A DNA stretch of 64,000 nt, taken from positions 62,001 to 126,000 of the forward strand of contig NZ_JAFVLN010000018.1 in the NCBI RefSeq assembly GCF_017377775.1, given 5' to 3'. Below, one piece after another: positions 8,602-16,516 of this stretch (its first letter is position 1; every line of letters starts with the position of its first letter). The position numbers and the translations under genes are program-made. The notes under the pieces were generated by a model. The model had not been told where the DNA came from, ran no database searches, and worked only from the letters and a program-made list of their open reading frames with translations. Source of the stretch: Streptomyces sp. VRA16 Mangrove soil (GTDB lineage Bacteria > Actinomycetota > Actinomycetes > Streptomycetales > Streptomycetaceae).

Positions 8602-8870
8602 TGTCCGAGGTGAGCTACTTCTTCCGGCACCCCGTGGCGGAGAAGGTGCGGGAGGAAGGCCGGGAAGAGGGCCGGGAGGAGGGCCGCGAGGAAGGGCGCA
8701 TCGCGGACCGTGCCGAGATGACCCTCCGCATCCTCGAATGGCGCGGCCTCGCCGTCCCCGACGCCGTGCGCGACCGCGTCCTCGCCTGCGTCGACGGAGA
8801 GCAGCTCACCGTCTGGGCCGAGCGGGCCGTGCATGTGGCGGACGCCAAGGAGCTGTTCGGGTCGGCGTGA
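8601..8870 (+). CDS. Small repeat-bearing protein, probable C-terminal partner of the Rpn nuclease
   Basis: 89 residues; ATG overlaps the nuclease stop (TGATG). It opens with SYFFRHPVAEKV, then four exact REEG repeats (residues 17-32, encoded by 12-bp repeats at 8649-8696), then a helical segment ILEWRGLAVPDAVRDRV and LTVWAERAVHVADAKELF. Charged repeats followed by this kind of helix are what is normally found at the C-terminus of single-chain Rpn proteins, so the pair looks like a split Rpn. It may be the regulatory or antitoxin half. Codons are coding-like throughout. Confidence 0.7.
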   Translation: MSEVSYFFRHPVAEKVREEGREEGREEGREEGRIADRAEMTLRILEWRGLAVPDAVRDRVLACVDGEQLTVWAERAVHVADAKELFGSA

Positions 8871-8928
8871 GGGGAAGGGCCGGAGTCCCCCGTCGGTGAA
8901 CGGGGAGCTCCGGCCCTGGAGGCGCGGG

Positions 8929-9207
8929 TTACGCGTCCTCGTCCGGGGTCGGCGGAGCCGTCGGCCGGAGCTTCAGCCACACCAGGAAGAACAGGCCGAG
9001 GATCAGCATCCCGAGGCCCGTCCAGAGGTTGATGTTGATGTTCTCGGCCTTCTTGAGGTCGGCGTCCGAGGCCGTGAGGCCGGCGATCGTGACGATCACG
9101 CCGTAGACGACGAACAGGCCGCCGATGATGCGCCGGATGTCGAAGAGCCGGGCCGCGGTCGCGGACTTGCTCTCCAGGTCGGAGACTTCCTTCTGCAGGT
9201 CAGACAT
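8929..9207 (-). CDS. Small two-helix membrane protein
   Basis: 92 residues. A hydrophilic, coiled N-terminus (LQKEVSDLESKSATAARLFD) is followed by two membrane helices (about 27-45 IIGGLFVVYGVIVTIAGLTA and 62-82 LWTGLGMLILGLFFLVWL) and a Pro/acidic tail. It lies 18 bp downstream of the symporter gene and is probably co-transcribed with it. A role as accessory subunit of the symporter is only an inference from position. Confidence 0.75.
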   Translation of the reverse strand: MSDLQKEVSDLESKSATAARLFDIRRIIGGLFVVYGVIVTIAGLTASDADLKKAENININLWTGLGMLILGLFFLVWLKLRPTAPPTPDEDA

Positions 9208-9225
9208 GAGAGATCGAGCCTCCGA

Positions 9226-10908
9226 TCAGAGGGAGTAGGGGAGGTAGCAGAGCGCGGCGAGGACGATGGCGCCCCAGCCGAGCAGGGCCGGCCTGCGGTA
9301 CCAGGCCTCGTCGCCCTCGGCGGGCGGCTCCTCGATGCCGGGGGCCGTCGTGCCGTAGACCAGACCGGCGAGCTCCGCCTCCGGCTTGGGGGCGGTGAAG
9401 AGGGTGACCACGACCATGACGGCCGCGCCGGCGACGAAGCCGACGATCGCCGAGACGAAGTTGGCGCCCTGGTCGGTCGGGATGTCGATGATCCCGCCCT
9501 TGTAGATCCAGAAGTAGTTGAGCATCGCCGCCGTCGTGCCCGCGAGCAGGCCCCAGACACCGGACTTCATCGACGCGCGCTTCCAGAACATGCCGATGAT
9601 GAAGACCACGAACATCGGGACGTTGAAGAAGGAGAACAGGGTCTGGAGGTACCCCATGATGTTCGAGAACGACGACGCGATGAAGGCCGTGCCGATGGAG
9701 AGGACGACGCCGATCGCCGTGATCGCGCGGCCGAACTTCAGGTAGTAGCCGTCGGGCTTGTCGGTCTTCACGTACTTGGCCCAGATGTCGTACGTGAACA
9801 CCGTGTTGAAGGACGAGACGTTGGCCGCCATGCCCGCCATGAAGGCCGCCAGGAGACCGGTCACCGCGATGCCGAGGACACCGTTCGGGAGCAGCTCCTG
9901 CATCAGGTACGGGATCGCGTCGTTGTAGGTCAGGTCCGAGCCCGTCATACCGATCTTCGGGACGAGGACGGCCGCGACCATGCCCGGGATCATCACCAGG
10001 AAGACGATGAAGATCTTGGGGAACGCGGCGATGAGGGGCGTCCGCTGGGCGGCGCTCAGGTTCTTCGCGGACAGGGCGCGCTGCACCTCGGCGAAGTTCG
10101 TCGTCCAGTAGCCGAAGGACAGGACGAAGCCCAGGCCCAGGATGATCGTCAGCCAGTTCGCGCCGAGCGGGTTGGCCTGGCCGATGCCCGTGCCGCCCCA
10201 TGCGGACAGGAAGTTGTCGCCGTGCGCGTGCTTGAGGGAGTCGGTCATGCCGCCCCAGCCGCCGACGCGCTTGAGGCCGATGATGCAGATCGGTATGAGG
10301 GCCGCCAGGATCACGAAGAACTGGAGGACCTCGTTGTAGATCGCCGAGGAGAGGCCGCCGATCGTGATGTAGGCCAGGACGAAGACGCCCGCCACCACGA
10401 TGGCCACCCACTGCGGCCAGCCGAGGAGCGCCTCGACGACGATCGACAGGGCGTAGAGGTTCACGCCCGCGATGAGGATCGCCGCGAAGGCGAACAGGAC
10501 CGAGCTCAGCAGGTGCGCCGACTTGTCGAAGCGCTGGAGCAGGAACTCCGGCACCGAGCGGACCTTCGAGCGGTAGTAGAAGGGCATCATCACGAGGCCC
10601 AGGAAGACCATCGCGGGGATGGCGCCGATCCAGTACCAGTGGACGACCGCGACGCCGTACTGCGCGCCGGTCGCCGCCATGCCCAGGATCTCGGTCGCGC
10701 CCAGGTTGGCGGCGACGAAGGCGAGGCCGGTCACCCACGCGGGCAGGGAACGGCCGGAGAGGAAGAAGTCGAGGCTGGTCTTCACCGAGCGGCGGGCCGC
10801 GAAGCCGATGCCGAGCACGACGACGAAGTAGATCGCGAGGATCGCGTAGTCGAGGCCGTTGGTGGGCAGCCGTAGCCCTGCCGCGAGCGTGATTGTGGGG
10901 GACTGCAT
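9226..10908 (-). CDS. Sodium:solute symporter (SSS family), likely sugar transporter
   Basis: 560 residues with about 13-14 hydrophobic helices. The SSS signature region FFLSGRSLPAWVTGLAFVAA with NLGATEILGMAATGA in helix 1-2 matches SGLT/GalP-like members. Divergent from galTEK, so galactose or a related sugar is a reasonable substrate, though this is inferred from position. The start ATG is followed by a Gln/Ser-containing short tail before the first helix. The promoter and inverted repeats lie between the two divergent units. Confidence 0.85.
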   Translation of the reverse strand: MQSPTITLAAGLRLPTNGLDYAILAIYFVVVLGIGFAARRSVKTSLDFFLSGRSLPAWVTGLAFVAANLGATEILGMAATGAQYGVAVVHWYWIGAIPAMVFLGLVMMPFYYRSKVRSVPEFLLQRFDKSAHLLSSVLFAFAAILIAGVNLYALSIVVEALLGWPQWVAIVVAGVFVLAYITIGGLSSAIYNEVLQFFVILAALIPICIIGLKRVGGWGGMTDSLKHAHGDNFLSAWGGTGIGQANPLGANWLTIILGLGFVLSFGYWTTNFAEVQRALSAKNLSAAQRTPLIAAFPKIFIVFLVMIPGMVAAVLVPKIGMTGSDLTYNDAIPYLMQELLPNGVLGIAVTGLLAAFMAGMAANVSSFNTVFTYDIWAKYVKTDKPDGYYLKFGRAITAIGVVLSIGTAFIASSFSNIMGYLQTLFSFFNVPMFVVFIIGMFWKRASMKSGVWGLLAGTTAAMLNYFWIYKGGIIDIPTDQGANFVSAIVGFVAGAAVMVVVTLFTAPKPEAELAGLVYGTTAPGIEEPPAEGDEAWYRRPALLGWGAIVLAALCYLPYSL

Positions 10909-10934
10909 GAGTACTCGCTTCGTTGCGCGAACTT

Positions 10935-10990
10935 TCGAACTGAAACAGTCCGGAACCTACGCCTCCGACTTCAATAAGTGAACAGTTCGA
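10935..10990. promoter_or_regulatory. Inverted repeat flanking the symporter promoter
   Basis: TCGAACTG (10935-10942) is mirrored by CAGTTCGA (10983-10990), a perfect 8-bp pair 40 bp apart, one arm just downstream of the -10 and one just upstream of the -35. This is suggestive of a regulator or a looping operator. Confidence 0.4.
10954..10982 (-). promoter_or_regulatory. Candidate promoter of the symporter gene
   Basis: On the minus strand TTCACT (10977-10982), a 17-bp spacer and TAGGTT (10954-10959) give a plausible -35/-10 pair. It is bracketed by the inverted repeat described separately. Confidence 0.4.
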
Positions 10991-11003
10991 GTGGGGTTCT
11001 TTG

Positions 11004-11095
11004 TTTGATTGTGATCGAGGACTCGCGGTGAAGTGACCAGGGCCGCACAGAAAGTGCTCAGGCGCCGTCCCTTGACTGCCCTGTTGGCTTATGCT
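11004..11095 (+). promoter_or_regulatory. gal operon control region (galP1-like)
   Basis: Two adjacent hexamers TTTGAT and TGTGAT (11004-11015) form a direct repeat; farther on TATGCT (11090-11095) is a good -10 candidate, 55 bp before the galT start. The Streptomyces gal operon is known to have a galactose-induced, glucose-repressed promoter with a hexamer-repeat operator; assignment of these bases to that operator is inference. Confidence 0.45.
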
Positions 11096-11149
11096 TTGTT
11101 GTGTTCGGTTCTGTTTGTTTGTTGGTTGGTGCGATGAGGAGCATCGGAC

Positions 11150-12214
11150 GTGAAGAAGACGTCGACCCGGCTCGCCGACGGTCGTGAGCTGATCTATTAC
11201 GACTCGCGGGACGACGTGGTGCGCGACGCTGCCGACCGGCGCCCCCTCGACCGCACCGTCACCACGTCGGAGATCCGCCGCGACCCGCTGCTCGGCGACT
11301 CCGTCGCCATCGCCTCGCACCGGCAGGGCCGCACCTACCACCCGCCGGCCGACGAGTGCCCGCTGTGCCCCTCCGAGGGTGAGCGGCTGAGCGAGATCCC
11401 CGACTCCTCGTACGACGTCGTGGTCTTCGAGAACCGCTTCCCCTCGCTCGCCGGTGACTCGGGCCGCTGCGAGGTCGTCTGCTTCACCTCCGACCACGAC
11501 AAGTCCTTCGCCGACCTCACCGAGGAGCAGGCCGGGCTGGTCCTGGAGGCCTGGACCGACCGCACCGCCGAGCTGTCCCACCTCGACTCCGTCGAGCAGG
11601 TCTTCTGCTTCGAGAACCGCGGGGCCGAGATCGGCGTCACCCTCGGCCACCCGCACGGCCAGATCTACGGCTACCCCTTCACCACCCCCCGCACCGCCCT
11701 CATGCTGCGCTCGGCCGGGCAGTACAAGGAGCAGACCGGGGGCTCGAACCTCTTCGCCGACACCGTCGCGAAGGAGACCGAGGAGGGCACCCGGGTCGTC
11801 CTGGAGGGTGAACACTGGGTGGCCTTCGTCCCGTACGCCGCCCACTGGCCGTACGAGGTGCACCTCTACCCGAAGCGGCAGGTCCCGGACCTGCTGGCGC
11901 TCGACGACGACGCGCGCACAGAGTTCCCCAAGATTTATCTGGAACTGTTGAGGCGCTTCGACCGGATCTTCGGCGACGACCAGCCGGTGACGCCGTACAT
12001 CGCGGCCTGGCACCAGGCCCCGTTCGGTTCGCTGGACGAGTTCGAGGGAGTCACCCGTGACGACTTCGCGCTCCACCTGGAGCTTTTCACCATTCGTCGG
12101 ACGTCCGGCAAGCTGAAGTTCCTCGCGGGTTCCGAGTCCGGTATGAGCGTCTTCATCAACGACGTGCCGCCGGAGGCCGCGGCCGAGCGACTGCGAGAGG
12201 TAGCGAGCAAGTAA
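11150..12214 (+). CDS. galT: Galactose-1-phosphate uridylyltransferase
   Basis: 354 residues; catalyses UDP-glucose + galactose-1-phosphate exchange in the Leloir pathway. GTG start preceded by GAGGAG. The zinc site CPLC is visible near residue 72 and the catalytic motif GHPHGQIYGYPF contains the nucleophilic His of the HPH triplet. Length is normal. The stop overlaps the galE start (TAATG), so the two are translationally coupled. First gene of galT-galE-galK. Confidence 0.97.
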   Translation: MKKTSTRLADGRELIYYDSRDDVVRDAADRRPLDRTVTTSEIRRDPLLGDSVAIASHRQGRTYHPPADECPLCPSEGERLSEIPDSSYDVVVFENRFPSLAGDSGRCEVVCFTSDHDKSFADLTEEQAGLVLEAWTDRTAELSHLDSVEQVFCFENRGAEIGVTLGHPHGQIYGYPFTTPRTALMLRSAGQYKEQTGGSNLFADTVAKETEEGTRVVLEGEHWVAFVPYAAHWPYEVHLYPKRQVPDLLALDDDARTEFPKIYLELLRRFDRIFGDDQPVTPYIAAWHQAPFGSLDEFEGVTRDDFALHLELFTIRRTSGKLKFLAGSESGMSVFINDVPPEAAAERLREVASK

Positions 12215-13179
12215 TGGGTAAGTACCTGGTGACCGGCGGCGCCGGTTACGTCGGCAGTGTCGTCGCGCAGCACCTGCTGGAGGCCGGCCACGACGTCACC
12301 GTCCTCGACAACCTCTCCACCGGTTTCCGCGAGGGCGTGCCCGCCGGGGCCACCTTCATCGAGGGCGACATCCGCGACGCGGGCAAGTGGCTCGACTCCT
12401 CCTATGGGGCGGTCCTGCACTTCGCCGCGTTCTCGCAGGTCGGCGAGTCCGTCGTGAAGCCCGAGAAGTACTGGGACAACAACGTCGGCGGCACCATGGA
12501 ACTGCTCGCCGCGATGCGCACGGCCGGGGTCAGGAAGCTCGTCTTCTCCTCCACCGCAGCCACGTACGGCGAGCCGGTCAACACCCCGATCACCGAGACC
12601 GACCCGACCGCGCCCACGTCTCCGTACGGCGCCTCGAAGCTCGCCGTCGACCACATGATCACCGGTGAGGCGCACGCCCATGGCCTCGCCGCCGTCTCGC
12701 TGCGCTACTTCAACGTCGCGGGTGCCTACGGCGCGTGCGGCGAGCGGCACGACCCCGAGTCGCACCTCATCCCGCTGGTCCTCCAGGTCGCCCAGGGCCG
12801 CCGCGAGGCCATCTCGGTCTACGGCGACGACTACCCGACCCCGGACGGCACCTGCGTCCGCGACTACATCCACGTCGCCGACCTCGCCGAGGCGCACCTG
12901 CTCGCCGTCGAGGCCGCCCGCCCGGCCGAGCACCTCATCTGCAACCTCGGCAACGGGAACGGCTTCTCGGTCCGTGAGGTCATCGAGACCGTCCGCCAGG
13001 TCACGGGCCACCCGATCCCCGAGGTCGTCGCCCCGCGCCGCGGCGGCGACCCGGCCGTCCTGGTCGCCTCCGCAGCCACCGCGCGCGAGCGCCTCGGCTG
13101 GAACCCGTCCCGCGCGGACCTCGCGGGAATCGTCGCCGACGCCTGGGCCTTCGCCCAGGCGCGCCAGCAGGAGAAGTAG
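12214..13179 (+). CDS. galE: UDP-glucose 4-epimerase
   Basis: 321 residues; interconverts UDP-galactose and UDP-glucose. Rossmann NAD site GGAGYVGSVVAQHLLE at the N-terminus, SSTAATYGEP with the catalytic Ser/Thr, and the YxxxK motif in YGASK. Extended SDR epimerase of normal length. ATG overlaps the galT stop; galK follows after 13 bp. Confidence 0.97.
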   Translation: MGKYLVTGGAGYVGSVVAQHLLEAGHDVTVLDNLSTGFREGVPAGATFIEGDIRDAGKWLDSSYGAVLHFAAFSQVGESVVKPEKYWDNNVGGTMELLAAMRTAGVRKLVFSSTAATYGEPVNTPITETDPTAPTSPYGASKLAVDHMITGEAHAHGLAAVSLRYFNVAGAYGACGERHDPESHLIPLVLQVAQGRREAISVYGDDYPTPDGTCVRDYIHVADLAEAHLLAVEAARPAEHLICNLGNGNGFSVREVIETVRQVTGHPIPEVVAPRRGGDPAVLVASAATARERLGWNPSRADLAGIVADAWAFAQARQQEK

Positions 13180-13192
13180 AGGACCTCGCCGC

Positions 13193-14356
13193 ATGTCCAT
13201 CGCCGCGCAGTTCAGTGATCTGTACGGGTACGAGCCCGCCGGAGTGTGGGCGGCCCCCGGCCGCGTCAACCTCATCGGGGAGTACACCGACTTCAACGAG
13301 GGCTTCGTGCTGCCCCTCGCGCTGCCGCACACCGCCGTGGCGGCCGTGGCCAGGCGCGACGACGGGGTGCTGCGCCTGCACTCCGCCGACATCGACGCCC
13401 CGGTCGCCGAACTGCGCGTCGAGGACCTGGTGCCCCTGTCGAAGTACGGGCAGGGCGGCTGGGCCGCCTACCCGGCCGGCGTCGTCTGGGCGCTGCGCGA
13501 CGCGGGGCACGCCGTCACCGGCGCGGACATCCACCTCGCCTCCACGGTGCCGACCGGCGCGGGCCTGTCCTCGTCCGCGGCCCTGGAGGTCGTGACCGCG
13601 TACGCGCTCAACGACCTGTTCGAACTCGGCCTGTCCACGCAGGAGTTGGCGGTCCTCTCACAGCGCGCCGAGAACGTCTTCGTCGGTGTCCCGTGCGGCG
13701 TCATGGACCAGATGGCGTCCGCGTGCTCCGAGGAGGGCCACGCGCTGCACCTCGACTGCCGCGACCTGTCGATCCGTCAGATCCCGTTCGACCTCGCCGC
13801 CGAGGGCCTCCAGCTGCTCGTCGTCGACACCCGCGTCAAGCACGAGCTGGGCGACGGGGCGTACGCGGAGCGCCGCGCCGGCTGCGAGGAGGGCGCCCGC
13901 GTCCTCGGCGTCTCGCACCTGCGCGATGTCGAGTTCGATGAACTCGACGACTCCGTACGGAAGTTGGAGGCGGCGGGGGCCGACGAGAAGGTCGTCCGCT
14001 ACGTCCGGCACGTCGTCTCCGACGACCACCGCGTGGAGCGGGTCATCGAACTGCTCGCCGCCGGTGACGTCCGCGGCATCGGCCCTGTCCTCAACGAGGG
14101 CCATGTCTCGCTCCGCGACGACCTGCGGATCTCCTGCGACGAGCTGGACCTGGTCGTCGCCACGGCACAGACCGCGGGCGCGGTCGGCGCGCGGATGACG
14201 GGCGGCGGCTTCGGCGGCTCGGCCGTGGTCCTGGTCGAGGCCGACGACGCGGACGCGGTGACGAAGGCGGTGCTCACGGCGTTCGAGGGCGCCGGGTACA
14301 CGGCGCCGCGCGTCTTCCCGGCGGTGCCCTCGGCGGGGGCGCGCAAACTCGGCTGA
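13193..14356 (+). CDS. galK: Galactokinase
   Basis: 387 residues; phosphorylates galactose with ATP. GHMP-family motifs are clear: GRVNLIGEYTDFNEG (galactokinase signature), PTGAGLSSSAALEV (ATP loop) and MTGGGFGGSAV. The start ATG is the one matching the family N-terminus (AAQFSDLYGYEP); the same frame is open upstream but only as a shadow of galE. Last gene of the operon; it ends 4 bp from the convergent GNAT gene. Confidence 0.96.
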   Translation: MSIAAQFSDLYGYEPAGVWAAPGRVNLIGEYTDFNEGFVLPLALPHTAVAAVARRDDGVLRLHSADIDAPVAELRVEDLVPLSKYGQGGWAAYPAGVVWALRDAGHAVTGADIHLASTVPTGAGLSSSAALEVVTAYALNDLFELGLSTQELAVLSQRAENVFVGVPCGVMDQMASACSEEGHALHLDCRDLSIRQIPFDLAAEGLQLLVVDTRVKHELGDGAYAERRAGCEEGARVLGVSHLRDVEFDELDDSVRKLEAAGADEKVVRYVRHVVSDDHRVERVIELLAAGDVRGIGPVLNEGHVSLRDDLRISCDELDLVVATAQTAGAVGARMTGGGFGGSAVVLVEADDADAVTKAVLTAFEGAGYTAPRVFPAVPSAGARKLG

Positions 14357-14360
14357 GTCT

Positions 14361-14804
14361 CTACCGCAGTTTCTTGGTGAGCGTGAACTCCTTGATCCCC
14401 GGCGGATAGTCGGGGATCACCGCCACCACTTCGTATCCGTGCTGCCGGTAGAAACCGGGCGCCTGAAAGTCCCAGGTCTCCAGGCGGGAGCCGGTGCAGC
14501 CGTGCTCCTCGACCGCGATGCGCTCCGCCTGCGCGAGGAGCCGGGAGCCGAGGCCCGCGCCGCGGTGCCGGTCGGCCACCCAGAGCACGTCCACATGCAG
14601 CCAGTGCGCCCAGGTGTGCGCGTCGAGGCCGCCGGCCAGCGTGCCGTCCGCCTCCAACGCCCAGACCTGCAACGGAGTTTCGCGCTCGGCCGGCGTCCCC
14701 CGCAGTGCGCGGAGCGCCGGGGACGCCGCCGTGTTGGTGTCCCTCAGCAGCGAGCGCAGCAGGAGTCCGCGGTCCTTGTCGACTTCTGTCTCCATGCGAA
14801 ACAT
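14361..14804 (-). CDS. GNAT-family N-acetyltransferase
   Basis: About 147 residues. Acetyl-CoA binding motif A is visible as VADRHRGAGLGSRLLAQAE, and motif B as TWDFQAPGFYRQHGYEVVA. Substrate unknown. The start is uncertain among closely spaced ATGs at 14816, 14804 and 14795; GGTGAGG lies just upstream of the second. Convergent with galK, only 4 bp apart. Confidence 0.85.
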   Translation of the reverse strand: MFRMETEVDKDRGLLLRSLLRDTNTAASPALRALRGTPAERETPLQVWALEADGTLAGGLDAHTWAHWLHVDVLWVADRHRGAGLGSRLLAQAERIAVEEHGCTGSRLETWDFQAPGFYRQHGYEVVAVIPDYPPGIKEFTLTKKLR

Positions 14805-15038
14805 GAGCCTCACCATAAACGCGCTGGACAGTCGCCCGTCGGTCAAGAGTCCACCAGTTCTGTGAATTGGCTTCCCCTCGGGGCCCGCAGCCCTACTCTG
14901 AGGACAGCACCGGTGGGGGCCGGTGTTGATCAGGGGGCGAGACAGCCGGGTACGACGCCCGGAGTGGGGGTAGCAGTTTTGGCACGGCGGCGGCCGTGCG
15001 GCTGCGGTGACCTGTAACTCCGGGCGCCGTACCTGCGT

Positions 15039-15055
15039 TGGTCGTCCTCCGACCA
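15039..15055 (+). promoter_or_regulatory. Hairpin upstream of the LuxR gene RBS
   Basis: TGGTCG and CGACCA form a 6-bp stem with a 5-nt loop immediately before the GTGGGGG ribosome-binding region of the following GTG-started gene. A role in translation control is speculative. Confidence 0.3.
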
Positions 15056-15068
15056 GTGGGGGTTTTCA

Positions 15069-15818
15069 GTGGTTCGTATTCGGGTTCTGGTCGTCGATGA
15101 CCATCGCATCTTCGCCGAGTCCCTCGCCGCGGCGCTCGCCGCCGAGCCGGACGTCGACGTGTCGGCCGCGGGCAGTGGCCCCGCCGCCCTGCGCTGCCTT
15201 GACCGGGCGGCCGCCGAGGGGCGCAGATTCGATGTGCTGCTGGTCGACGCGGACCTGGGTGCGGCGTCCCTGCAGGGCATGCGCCCGCCGACGGTGGTGC
15301 CGGACGGCGCCGCCAAGGACGGCCTGGTCGACGGCATCTCCCTTGTCGCGGGCGTCCGTTCGGGTCAGCCCGCGGTCCGTACGGTGGTCCTCGCCGAGCG
15401 CGACGACCCGCGCCGGGCGGCGCTCGCGCTGCAGGCCGGGGCCTCGGGCTGGGTCGCCAAGGACTGTTCCCTGTCGCGGCTGCTCACGGTCATACGGGGT
15501 GTGCTGCGGGACGAGACGCATCTGCCTCCGGCGCTGCTCACGGGCGTGCTGCGCGAGCTGACCGCGGCCCGTAAGCACCGCACCGAGTCGGAGCGGCTGG
15601 TCGAGTCGCTCACGCCCCGGGAGCGCGAGGTGCTGCGCTGCATGGTGGCAGGTCTCGGCCGCAAGGCCGTCGCCGAGCGCCTGTTCCTGTCCCCGCACAC
15701 CGTGCGGACCCATATGCAGAACGTGCTGGGGAAGCTCGGGGTGCACTCGACGCTGGCCGCGGTCGCGCTCGCGCGGCGGGCCGGGGTCGGGCCTGTGGAC
15801 CTTGAGGCCGCCAGCTGA
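15069..15818 (+). CDS. LuxR/NarL-type response regulator
   Basis: 249 residues. Receiver with acidic pair DD (10-11), phospho-acceptor Asp60 (LLVDADLG) and the conserved Lys (GWVAKD), followed by HTH LTPREREVLRCMVAGLGRKA and SPHTVRTHMQNVLGKLGV. An extra stretch of about 30 residues after Asp60 makes the receiver longer than usual. Unlike the regulator at 5246, all phosphorylation residues are present, but no histidine kinase is adjacent, so it is an orphan. GTG start with GGGGG six bases upstream. Confidence 0.9.
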   Translation: MVRIRVLVVDDHRIFAESLAAALAAEPDVDVSAAGSGPAALRCLDRAAAEGRRFDVLLVDADLGAASLQGMRPPTVVPDGAAKDGLVDGISLVAGVRSGQPAVRTVVLAERDDPRRAALALQAGASGWVAKDCSLSRLLTVIRGVLRDETHLPPALLTGVLRELTAARKHRTESERLVESLTPREREVLRCMVAGLGRKAVAERLFLSPHTVRTHMQNVLGKLGVHSTLAAVALARRAGVGPVDLEAAS

Positions 15819-15871
15819 GACTGACCCGCTTGACCGTCTGCCGAGTGCGGTTGATGGGCGGCTGTGGCTTC

Positions 15872-15903
15872 GGTGGGGGCTGGTCGCGCAGTTCCCCGCA
15901 CCC
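15872..15903 (+). repeat. Dispersed GC-rich repeat, copy 1
   Basis: A 32-bp copy of the element starting GGTGGGGGCTGGTCGCGCAG and continuing into TTCCCCGC; also found at 29033, 62629 and (inverted) 62725. It lies between the convergent LuxR and tamR genes. Confidence 0.75.
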
Positions 15904-15930
15904 GGCGACGAACCGTCGAAGCTACGGCGG

Positions 15931-16428
15931 TCAGCCGGGAATGTTGTCGAACGGCGCCGTCAACTGCCGCAGCAGCGATGCGAGTTCGGCACGCTCACCC
16001 TTGCTCAGCTCGGAGAGAATGGCTCGTTCCTGGTCGAGCAGGCCCGCGAGGGCCTGGTCGGCACGGTCCCGGCCGACCTCGGTCAGCCGGACCAGGACAC
16101 CGCGCCGGTCGCTGGGATCGGGCAGCCGCTCCACCAGGCCCTTTTTGGCCAGGCGGTCGATGCGGTTGGTCATCGTGCCGGACGTCACCAGCGTCTGCGT
16201 CAGCAGCTGACCCGGGGAGAGCTGGTACGGCTCGCCCGCGCGGCGCAGCGACGTCAGGACGTCGAACTCCCACGGCTCCAGCTCGTGCTCGGAGAACGCG
16301 AGGCGGCGGGCACGGTCGAGATGACGTGCGAGTCTGCTGACCCGACTGAGCACCTCAAGGGGCTCCACGTCGAGGTCGGGGCGCTCTCGGCGCCACGCTG
16401 CGACCAGTCGGTCGACCTCGTCCTCCAT
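15931..16428 (-). CDS. tamR: MarR-family regulator TamR
   Basis: 165 residues; winged helix visible in LSPGQLLTQTLVTSGTMTNR and GLVERLPDPSDRRGVLVRLT. It is divergent from the trans-aconitate methyltransferase gene and shares with it a palindromic operator. In Streptomyces coelicolor the MarR protein TamR has exactly this arrangement and responds to trans-aconitate and related metabolites. The ATG at 16428 is chosen: a -10-like TACACT (minus strand, 16436-16441) lies only 7 bp upstream, so the transcript may be leaderless. The longer open frame upstream runs through the operator and is not coding. Confidence 0.88.
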   Translation of the reverse strand: MEDEVDRLVAAWRRERPDLDVEPLEVLSRVSRLARHLDRARRLAFSEHELEPWEFDVLTSLRRAGEPYQLSPGQLLTQTLVTSGTMTNRIDRLAKKGLVERLPDPSDRRGVLVRLTEVGRDRADQALAGLLDQERAILSELSKGERAELASLLRQLTAPFDNIPG

Positions 16429-16460
16429 GACGATCAGTGTAGGGGGTGTGTCGACATGAA

Positions 16461-16492
16461 GTCTCTTGAAGTCGAGTCTCTTGACATCAAGA
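16461..16492. promoter_or_regulatory. TamR operator region
   Basis: TCTTGA and TCAAGA form a perfect inverted repeat separated by 2 bp (16479-16492), overlapping the TTGACA -35 candidate (16481-16486) of tam. An imperfect copy lies 15 bp upstream (16464-16477), and GTCTCTTGA occurs as a direct repeat at 16461 and 16476. This fits two TamR dimers on the same face of DNA that block both divergent promoters. Confidence 0.75.
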
Positions 16493-16516
16493 TACTTGGC
16501 TGGGCAGGCTGAGGAC

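Noticed and set aside
8833..12076. Long frames on both strands over the symporter and galT
   Set aside because: Translations are Arg/Asp/His-rich shadows of the symporter and galT reading frames.
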